Made by a program: the position numbers and the translations under genes. From a bacterium (GTDB lineage Bacteria; Krumholzibacteriota; Krumholzibacteriia; JACNKJ01): a DNA stretch of 7,976 nt. Each line of letters opens with the position of its first letter. The stretch's first letter is position 1. This document shows, in pieces, positions 1 to 5,469 of the stretch. Below the pieces are notes generated by a model. The model searched no databases and was not told the DNA's origin. It was given only the letters and a program-made list of their open reading frames with translations. The stretch lies in assembly GCA_014382085.1 (NCBI GenBank), contig JACNKJ010000244.1:1-7976 (forward strand), in the 5' to 3' direction.

Positions 1-1076
1 CCATGAACCTGGATCCTGACAATGACGTGGTGCTCAGTTCCATCATGGAGCATCACAGCAACGACCTACCCTGGCGGGGCAAGGCGCGGGTGGAGCACAT
101 TCCTGCGGACAAAGAAGGCGACCTGGATCTGGACTGGTTGGAGAACAAGCTGGTCGAACACGCGGGTGCGGTGAAAGTGGTGGCCATCACCGGGGCCAGC
201 AATGTGCTGGGTAATGTGACACCCATTCACGACATCGCCGAAATGGCTCACAAACACGGCGCGAAAATCGCCGTGGATGGCGCCCAACTGGTTCCTCATC
301 GGAAAGTGAACCTCTGTGAATCCGACGACCCCTGCCACATCGACTACCTGGTCTTCAGCGCGCACAAGATGAACTCGCCCTACGGCGAAGGCGCCGTGGT
401 GGGCGACTTCCAGCACTTCGCCGACGCCGCACCCTATCTGCAGGGCGGTGGCACCGTTTACTCGGTGGGGCTCGATCACGTGATCTGGGCCGATCCACCG
501 GACAAGCAGGAAGCCGGCACCCCGAATATCCTGGGGATGCTGGCTCTAGCCAAGGCCATCGAGATCATGGAACGCGTGGGAATGGATGCCATCGAGGCCC
601 ACGAAGCGAAGCTCACCAAGCGGTTGCTCGAGGGCATGCTTGAGATCCCCAAGGTTGGAATCTTCGGAAAGAACGATCCCAACGATCTTGAGAATCGTCT
701 AGGCGTGGTCACCTTCACGGTTGCTGGATTGCATCACGCGCTGGTGGCGGCCATCCTCAGCTATGAGGGCGGCATCTCAGTGCGCAACGGATGCTTCTGC
801 GCCCACCCCTTGATCAAGCACATGCTCAACGTGACGCCCGAACAGGAGGCGGCCTTCGAGAGTGCCATTCATCGTGGCGACCGCAGCGAGGTGCCCGGCG
901 CTACACGCGTGAGCATCGGCATCCATAATACCGAAGAGGAAGTGGACCGTTTCCTGGAATTGCTCCGGCGCATCGCCGATGGCGACTGGAAGGGTAAGTA
1001 CCTTCTTGATCCATCTTCAGGCGAGTTCTTCCCCGAAGGCTATCGCTTCGACTTCAAGGATTTACCATCCATATAA
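1..1076 (+). CDS. Class V aminotransferase / cysteine desulfurase-like enzyme (5' end missing)
   Basis: PLP-dependent fold-type I enzyme of the SufS/CsdA-like group, which removes sulfur from cysteine as a persulfide; the true substrate is not certain. The reading frame is open at the left edge (codons in phase with position 3), so the ATG at 3 is probably internal. Counting residues from it, the conserved landmarks appear in order: EHHSN (His17, stacking on the cofactor), VDGAQ (Asp92 and Gln95, pyridine contacts), SAHK (Lys122, the Schiff-base lysine), RNGCFCAHPL (Cys266 aligns with the catalytic Cys of SufS R-x-G-x-x-C-A-x-P-L) and TRVSIGIHNTEEEVDRF. The seen 357 residues against about 400-450 for the family suggest roughly 100 residues lie off the window. 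The tail with GEFFPEGY is typical of a subgroup of these enzymes. The extra Cys264 gives a CxC at the active site. No Suf/Isc partner is visible. It is probably cytoplasmic, as no signal peptide would be expected. Family is confident, exact role is not. Confidence 0.88.
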   Translation, partial: MNLDPDNDVVLSSIMEHHSNDLPWRGKARVEHIPADKEGDLDLDWLENKLVEHAGAVKVVAITGASNVLGNVTPIHDIAEMAHKHGAKIAVDGAQLVPHRKVNLCESDDPCHIDYLVFSAHKMNSPYGEGAVVGDFQHFADAAPYLQGGGTVYSVGLDHVIWADPPDKQEAGTPNILGMLALAKAIEIMERVGMDAIEAHEAKLTKRLLEGMLEIPKVGIFGKNDPNDLENRLGVVTFTVAGLHHALVAAILSYEGGISVRNGCFCAHPLIKHMLNVTPEQEAAFESAIHRGDRSEVPGATRVSIGIHNTEEEVDRFLELLRRIADGDWKGKYLLDPSSGEFFPEGYRFDFKDLPSI

Positions 1077-1098
1077 CGGGTACTAGCTTAATTTATCC

Positions 1099-1134
1099 AA
1101 CCCCGGTTCGGCCCCGAACCGGGGTTATATTTTT
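1099..1134 (+). terminator. Rho-independent terminator after the aminotransferase-like gene
   Basis: A perfect 12-bp GC-rich stem (1099-1110 with 1115-1126) closes on a GCCC tetraloop and is followed by a T-rich stretch, ATATTTTT. It starts 22 bases after the TAA stop. It insulates this gene from the exported-protein gene downstream. Confidence 0.93.
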
Positions 1135-1143
1135 GTCAGCCCA

Positions 1144-1172
1144 TTGATTTAGCATCCTCAAGCGGCTATAAT
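1144..1172 (+). promoter_or_regulatory. Sigma70-like promoter for the 778-residue exported protein
   Basis: TTGATT (1144-1149) and a perfect TATAAT (1167-1172) are separated by exactly 17 bases. This puts the likely transcription start near 1179 and gives a leader of about 58 bases. The site sits between the upstream terminator and the next gene, where a promoter is needed. No clear operator was seen around it. Confidence 0.7.
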
Positions 1173-1236
1173 TGCGGCGATTTTTGGATGGGGCGCAAAT
1201 CAGAATTAGTTGGTCCTCAAACAGCAAGGATGAGCC

Positions 1237-3573
1237 ATGAGCGGCTACCCGAGCAAACGCGCTCGCGCTGCAATTTTCCTGGCCGTCACCCTAGCGGCAT
1301 TCCCATCCCTCGCCCATGTTCATTTCGACTCGTTTATTGAGAAGCGTATGTCTGAACCCGCTGAGGAACGGCCCAACGATATCTTACTCGAGGATTTCGA
1401 GGATGCTTGGCTGCCAGCCGGATGGTCGAGGATCATTAGCGATCCGGCGAACACCTGGGATCGCACGGAGCTAAAAAGCCACTCCGAACAGTACTCGGCC
1501 TCGGTTCACTACGGCCCGCAAGGGATCGCGCTTGACGAGTGGCTGGTAACGCCGGCAATGGATTTCACCGATCGAAGCCGAGTCTACCTTGAGTTCTACG
1601 AGGATCAACAATATTGGTCGGGATTCGGATCCCATCACTATATCGCCATCAGCACAACGGATCCCAGCGACCCGGCTGCGTTTACAATTCTGGAAGATTG
1701 GACACCGGAGAATCATTCGATTCCCGGCTTCGACGGGAACCCGACATTTGTGGATCTCAGCGACTATGTAGGCGAGTCACAGGTCTACTTGGCCATTCGC
1801 TATTATGGAGAATGGGCGGACACATGGTTCATCGACGATGTCCGAGTCTATTTCCCCGACCAGCTTGATGCAGCGGCTTTGGAAATCACTCCGAACCAGG
1901 AACAGTTCGAAGACGGCGACACCATAGTCCCTCGGGCCGTCATCAGCAATCTTGGCGGCGAGGCCTTCAGCATCGATGTCAGCATGGAAGTCTTCGAATC
2001 TGGAACTCTCATCTACTCAGAACTGCTCGCGATCAGTCTGGAGCCAGCCGAAACCGACACCCTAGCGTTCGTCAGTTTAGATTTGAATGCCGGCAACTAC
2101 TACAAGTTAGAGGCAAGAACCTATCTTACGGATGATGAGTATCCACCCAACGATCTCGCTACAAGCCATGTGGACACCTACACTGAAAGACGGGTTCCTC
2201 TCGGGTGGCTGCACACAAACGCGGGGTCGGGCCCCTCTCTTCCCGCCGACTTGATTCTCGATGAAACATACAACGGGCATCCCGGCGAACTCTCGCTCGT
2301 CCGGCTCCACACATGGTGGCCGGGAGCCGACATTATGTACCTAGCCAACCAGGAGCAATCAGATTCTCTGTTAGATGAATACGGTGTTGATTTCGTTCCT
2401 CACTTCTGGGTGGATGGCACTCTCGATGCACGCTTCCACGTGAGCACCTACGAAGATCTATTCCTCGGGGCCCGGGCTATCCGCAGTCCCCTGAATCTGC
2501 ATATGATTTGGGATGCGGACAGCCAAACCGCTATCGTTCGCATTAATGAGGTCAACCCCCTGAATCCCACAGGAGATTATCGTCTTCGTCTCGCCATAAC
2601 GGAAGATGGGATCGAGTATGACGGCGGAAACGGTTTGGAAATCCACAACCAGGCCTTCAGGGCGATGGTCCCATCGGTGGAAGGTCTTTCCTTCAGCACG
2701 GGCCTTGGCTTCACCGAATACGAGATCTCCTGCCCAATGGATCCATCCTGGAATCTCGAGGGAATCAGGCTCTGCGCCTTCCTCCAGAACATGTCAGATG
2801 GCAAAGTCTGGCAGTCGACCTCGGGCCTCTTGAGTGAGCTGAAGTCCCAGATCTTCTTTTCGCCGCCGGTATCAACTGTTGGGATCTCCGCAACCGTGGA
2901 TGTGCCAATCGTTCTCTATCCGGGATTCGAGGATGTCAAAGGCGTCGAAGTTATCGTCGAGTTCGATCCCGTTGTGGTCGAGCTACTTGAGATTGTCCCC
3001 GGCAGTTGGTTCACGGAGTCGGAACATGCCCACTATTTCTACGACTACACCGCCGACATGCCCGATCCCAATGGCACAGTCCATTTCGCGGGAGCTTTGC
3101 TCGGCGGGGAGAGCAACGCGCCTGGAGTCGTAGCCATCTGTCGCTTTACCGGGCTAAACCTCGGCTCCTCCGCTCTCGATTTTTTAGAAGCTGATATCCG
3201 GGGTCCGCTCAATGAATTCCTCGACTTCTCCACGAGCCTTGAGGATTCGATCATCGTCGACGATATATACACTACGGTCGATGAAGCCTCCCCCACCGCG
3301 GCGCGGCTATTGCCCAATCATCCCAATCCCTTCAATCCCTGGACACGGATAGACCTGGCTCTCGAGACACCGGGAAATCTGCGCCTGGAAGTTTTTGACC
3401 CAAGTGGAAGAAGGGTCAGGATCCTCTTCGAGGGAAAACTGGATGCTGGATCTCACGAGTTCAACTGGAATGGCCGAAATGAACGCGGCAAGCAATTGCC
3501 GAGCGGAGTCTACCTGGTACGGCTCCTCCACGGCGGTGGCCAGGAATCCATCAAGACGGTTCTGCTCCGTTAG
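1237..3573 (+). CDS. Large exported multidomain protein: MAM-like, CARDB-like, Omp28/thioredoxin-like, cohesin-like and FlgD-like domains
   Basis: 778 residues; function unknown, probably secreted or surface-displayed. The ATG at 1237 is chosen because AAGGA (1226-1230) lies six bases upstream and a Sec signal peptide follows directly (residues 1-26, cleavage after SLA). Domains seen: about 47-206, a choice-of-anchor-J/MAM-like jelly roll (FEDAWLPAGW, EWLVTPAMDF, WFIDDVRVY); about 211-318, a CARDB-like Ig fold (AVISNLGGEAFSIDV); about 320-400, a thioredoxin-like segment whose expected CGPC reads SGPS (331-334) with a VPHFWVDG strand at 387-394; about 418-535, an Omp28-like beta domain (YRLRLAITEDGI, HNQAFRAMVPSVEG); about 540-677, a cohesin-like domain (VEVIVEFDPVVVELLEI, HFAGALLGG); about 688-778, a FlgD-like/type-A sorting domain (LPNHPNPFNPWTRI, LPSGVYLVRLL). 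In FCB-group bacteria such tails often direct type IX or related secretion. No dockerin or catalytic site is visible. It is a single-gene unit between two terminators. Domain borders are estimated by eye. Confidence 0.9.
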   Translation: MSGYPSKRARAAIFLAVTLAAFPSLAHVHFDSFIEKRMSEPAEERPNDILLEDFEDAWLPAGWSRIISDPANTWDRTELKSHSEQYSASVHYGPQGIALDEWLVTPAMDFTDRSRVYLEFYEDQQYWSGFGSHHYIAISTTDPSDPAAFTILEDWTPENHSIPGFDGNPTFVDLSDYVGESQVYLAIRYYGEWADTWFIDDVRVYFPDQLDAAALEITPNQEQFEDGDTIVPRAVISNLGGEAFSIDVSMEVFESGTLIYSELLAISLEPAETDTLAFVSLDLNAGNYYKLEARTYLTDDEYPPNDLATSHVDTYTERRVPLGWLHTNAGSGPSLPADLILDETYNGHPGELSLVRLHTWWPGADIMYLANQEQSDSLLDEYGVDFVPHFWVDGTLDARFHVSTYEDLFLGARAIRSPLNLHMIWDADSQTAIVRINEVNPLNPTGDYRLRLAITEDGIEYDGGNGLEIHNQAFRAMVPSVEGLSFSTGLGFTEYEISCPMDPSWNLEGIRLCAFLQNMSDGKVWQSTSGLLSELKSQIFFSPPVSTVGISATVDVPIVLYPGFEDVKGVEVIVEFDPVVVELLEIVPGSWFTESEHAHYFYDYTADMPDPNGTVHFAGALLGGESNAPGVVAICRFTGLNLGSSALDFLEADIRGPLNEFLDFSTSLEDSIIVDDIYTTVDEASPTAARLLPNHPNPFNPWTRIDLALETPGNLRLEVFDPSGRRVRILFEGKLDAGSHEFNWNGRNERGKQLPSGVYLVRLLHGGGQESIKTVLLR

Positions 3574-3596
3574 AGAACCTGCATCCATTACCCAAA

Positions 3597-3626
3597 CGAA
3601 AACGGCGCCGCAAGGCGCCGTTTTCG
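3597..3626. terminator. Bidirectional intrinsic terminator between convergent genes
   Basis: A perfect 13-bp stem (3597-3609 with 3614-3626) closes on a GCAA (GNRA) tetraloop. The stem base is A4 on one arm and T4 on the other, so each strand ends the hairpin in a short U run. It lies 23 bases after the plus-strand stop (3571-3573) and 21 bases past the minus-strand stop (3648-3650), so one element can serve both transcripts. Confidence 0.88.
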
Positions 3627-3647
3627 CAACCGGTTATCGTTACTCAA

Positions 3648-4295
3648 CTAGTACAGATTCTTCAACTCCGTCCAGGTGCTTGGCTCTGAAGCAGTCGGGC
3701 ACATGGAATAGAAGCGTCCTACCCAAAGGCTATGGTAGCCCGTCGGAACATTGACATTGCTGGAAAAGCTGATCCCGAAGTTGAAGGACCAGAGTAGCGG
3801 ACCAAGCGCTTCGATATCATCCAGGTAGGTGCCGTCACTCCAATCGAACTCGCCTAGGATTGTTCCGATCTCCAAAATGTTATTAATGATGAGCGTCGCA
3901 TGAAGGCCTTCTCCACCTAGGGCCAAGGACCCATCGGTGGCAGAGATAATCCCGTCAAACGGATCGCTTCCAGGATCGAAATTGAAAGATGGATCCTCAT
4001 AGATGCCCACACTCCCCCCCCCCAACTCGAAGATGGCAATGTCGGTTCCGGTGACGCTGTCAATCTCCATGTCAAGGATGGCGAATGAAACTTCGTTCGC
4101 AACGAAGTCGAAATCGATCGGCGGATTCTCCGGCTGAATGGGCTCAAGTAAGCCAACCACACCCCAGTGATCACCAATCTCTTCCCCGTCATTGAAACCC
4201 CAGCCTTGGGCCATGAGGTTGAATACACAATCCTCCGCCTGACTTGCCAGGGGCAACAACACGAGGAGAATGCTGATGAAACCTAGTTTTTTCAC
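3648..4295 (-). CDS. Exported protein of unknown function, paralogue of the upstream gene, with an in-frame poly-G tract
   Basis: 215 residues, family not recognised. The start is a GTG at 4295, giving MKKLGF and a clear signal peptide (residues 1-20, cleavage after SQA); GGAGGAG lies a normal distance upstream. The mature part is acidic and beta-rich in appearance, with no transmembrane segment. It is a diverged paralogue of the protein at 4318-4983. Shared landmarks are GWGFNDGE/GFGYEEGG near the N-terminus, IYED (98-101 here), TDGSL (120-124), and an ungapped stretch from GY (186-187 here) to the last residue containing P-x-A, S-x-W, K and final Tyr. Ten consecutive G (4014-4023) encode Gly92-Gly94 just before the IYED motif, where the paralogue is two residues shorter. 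The gene follows its paralogue by 22 bases, so co-transcription from the promoter at 5126-5154 is likely. A role at the cell surface or outside is inferred from the signal peptide only. Confidence 0.85.
   Translation of the reverse strand: MKKLGFISILLVLLPLASQAEDCVFNLMAQGWGFNDGEEIGDHWGVVGLLEPIQPENPPIDFDFVANEVSFAILDMEIDSVTGTDIAIFELGGGSVGIYEDPSFNFDPGSDPFDGIISATDGSLALGGEGLHATLIINNILEIGTILGEFDWSDGTYLDDIEALGPLLWSFNFGISFSSNVNVPTGYHSLWVGRFYSMCPTASEPSTWTELKNLY
4014..4023 (-). repeat. Ten-base G homopolymer inside a coding region
   Basis: On the coding (minus) strand the tract is the last base of a Leu codon plus three GGG codons. The reading frame is intact on both sides with ten G. Loss of one G would shift reading into a frame that stops at 3917-3919 and would drop the conserved C-terminal half. 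Tracts of this length are known slippage hotspots in phase-variable bacterial genes; whether this one varies is not shown. Confidence 0.85.
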
Positions 4296-4302
4296 GTCTC
4301 AT

Positions 4303-4310
4303 CTCCTCCC
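4303..4310 (-). promoter_or_regulatory. Ribosome binding site fixing the GTG start at 4295
   Basis: GGGAGGAG on the minus strand lies seven bases before the GTG. An ATG at 4302-4300 is out of frame and too close to this site to use it. The signal peptide begins at the GTG, so GTG is the start. Confidence 0.85.
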
Positions 4311-4317
4311 TATCGAG

Positions 4318-4983
4318 TTAGTAGATGGCCTTCACTGAGGACCAAGAGCTTTTAAACGTAGCAACGGGCTCCTCGACCAGCAGCTTGCCGTCCAAGGAGA
4401 AGTCGTAACCATCGGGAAGGTTCGGTATGTGCGGAGGGAACAGTTCCCCTCCGAAAGTATACCCTGGCTCCGAGAACCATGGCATAGCCGAACCTCCACT
4501 GAGATTCACGTGCCCTTCGAAAGCACCGATCCCATAGTCCCAATATATCAACATGATGAAATCGGTGAACTCTCCCCAGAGCCACAGCGATCCGTCGGTG
4601 AAAGACGGTGGGGGGTCTGGGAATCCCGGGTATTCGTCCCAACTTGAGGCTGTGGAATCATCCTCGTAGATGGCCAGTTCACCCAGGTTGTAAATGATCA
4701 TCGTCTCGTTGCCGTTCACCATTTCGCCGTTGGAGACAAGCCCCGTAACGACCAAGGTGTATTCGTAGGTTTCTGGGTAATATGGGAAGTCCGGCTGGGG
4801 AAATTCAATACTCGTGATTCGAGCGATGTAGTGAACGATGTCGCCTGGAGCGGAGTACTCGATCCCCCCTTCCTCATAGCCGAATCCCTCGAAGTGCGTG
4901 ATGATGGTTTCACTGGTGGATCCGAAGGCCAGCCCAGTCAAAAGGATCGAGGCAAAAAGCAGGCTTCGGTTACAGATCCTCAC
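4318..4983 (-). CDS. Exported protein of unknown function, first gene of the paralogous pair
   Basis: 221 residues, family not recognised. The open frame extends upstream to an ATG at 5070, but the GTG at 4983 is preferred: GGGAGGT sits five bases before it and the signal peptide starts there (MRICNRSLLFASILLTGLAFG, likely cut near residue 19-24). The upstream extension adds 29 residues without any secretion-like character. The mature protein is rich in aromatic and acidic residues, with no other hydrophobic segment. Landmarks shared with the gene at 3648-4295: GFGYEEGG (33-40), IYED (105-108), TDGSL (129-133), LPDGY (189-193), and the ending SSWSSVKAIY, which matches STWTELKNLY of the paralogue. 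A proline-rich PDPPP (122-126) precedes TDGSL. It is the promoter-proximal gene of a two-gene operon. Cys4 lies before the hydrophobic core, so this is not a lipobox. Function is not inferable. Confidence 0.84.
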   Translation of the reverse strand: MRICNRSLLFASILLTGLAFGSTSETIITHFEGFGYEEGGIEYSAPGDIVHYIARITSIEFPQPDFPYYPETYEYTLVVTGLVSNGEMVNGNETMIIYNLGELAIYEDDSTASSWDEYPGFPDPPPSFTDGSLWLWGEFTDFIMLIYWDYGIGAFEGHVNLSGGSAMPWFSEPGYTFGGELFPPHIPNLPDGYDFSLDGKLLVEEPVATFKSSWSSVKAIY

Positions 4984-4988
4984 GCAGC

Positions 4989-4995
4989 ACCTCCC
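4989..4995 (-). promoter_or_regulatory. Ribosome binding site fixing the GTG start at 4983
   Basis: GGGAGGT on the minus strand, five bases upstream of GTG, is close to the perfect anti-16S match. It decides against the longer ATG-initiated frame beginning at 5070. Confidence 0.86.
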
Positions 4996-5125
4996 TGTTG
5001 TTGAGTGGGTTCTTTTGAAAGGTGTGGTTAAGAAGTCCGCACATAGACCCACGACCGTCTCCGGAATCACCCATCCATGTTCGAGAGGATCGGACTATTA
5101 GGCCCAGCGAACCTATATCGAGCCG

Positions 5126-5154
5126 TTTATAGCACAGCAGAACCTTAATTACAA
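5126..5154 (-). promoter_or_regulatory. Sigma70-like promoter for the paralogous pair
   Basis: On the minus strand TTGTAA (5154-5149) and TATAAA (5131-5126) are 17 bases apart, and a TGC directly before TATAAA gives an extended -10. The predicted start near 5119 leaves a leader of about 136 bases before the GTG at 4983, long enough to hold some control element, although no convincing hairpin was recognised in it. Confidence 0.62.
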
Positions 5155-5400
5155 CTATATCTACACGGATAATGCGGGCACATTAAACAAACCTATCACC
5201 TATGCCACTACCGGCTTATTGACATTTATATCAAACATCAGAAGCTGTCCCTACAAGCCATCGACTTCTCATAGATGACGGTACACACTCCCCCATGAGC
5301 ACTATTTATTGCCGTTATACCTTGAATTATCGGGACTCTCCGCCATTTGACTACATGCACGCAATTCCCGAGGATATTTTGTGTTAGTTTGCCGGCTACC
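5155..5400. other. Divergent intergenic control region, no supported gene
   Basis: Together with the flanking promoters this fills the 486-base gap between the minus-strand pair and the beta-helix gene. It is visibly richer in A+T than the genes on either side. A TTGACA occurs at 5219-5224 but has no matching -10 at 16-18 bases. One copy of TACCTTGA lies at 5318-5325 and another begins at 5397. A minus-strand open frame crosses part of it but lacks a ribosome site. No RNA gene or long inverted repeat was recognised. Confidence 0.6.
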
Positions 5401-5418
5401 TTGATTTCAATACCTTGA
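5317..5418 (+). repeat. Three direct copies of TACCTTGA upstream of and overlapping the beta-helix gene promoter
   Basis: Copies lie at 5318-5325, 5397-5404 and 5411-5418; the first and third share one more base, ATACCTTGA. The second overlaps the -35 hexamer and the third lies in the spacer, so a protein bound to these two would compete with RNA polymerase. The last two are 14 bases apart start to start. A role as operator is inference. Confidence 0.5.
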
Positions 5419-5430
5419 TAGTGATACAAT
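5401..5430 (+). promoter_or_regulatory. Sigma70-like promoter for the beta-propeller/beta-helix gene
   Basis: TTGATT (5401-5406) and TACAAT (5425-5430) are separated by 18 bases, with a TGA just before the -10 giving an extended form. The predicted start near 5437 leaves a leader of about 33 bases to the ATG at 5470. The -35 element is the same hexamer as at 1144. Confidence 0.6.
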
Positions 5431-5469
5431 GCGGGCAAGAATGTTGGATGGGACAACCTGGAGGCGAGT

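Noticed and set aside
4014..4023. The G tract as a frameshift or pseudogene
   Set aside because: With ten G the frame is open throughout, and residues on both sides match the paralogue, so the gene is intact as given. A sequencing length error of a multiple of three cannot be excluded.
3917..4228. Minus-strand open frame overlapping the second paralogue in another frame
   Set aside because: It has no signal peptide or ribosome site of its own and is basic and Ser-rich like a shadow frame. It is relevant only as the frame entered if the G tract lost one base.
4984..5070. Upstream extension of the first paralogue to an ATG at 5070
   Set aside because: The GTG at 4983 has an ideal ribosome site and begins the signal peptide. 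The extension would place 29 unrelated residues before it.
5219..5224. Perfect TTGACA as a promoter -35
   Set aside because: No -10-like hexamer lies 16-18 bases downstream, and the site is far from the gene start, which has a better placed promoter.
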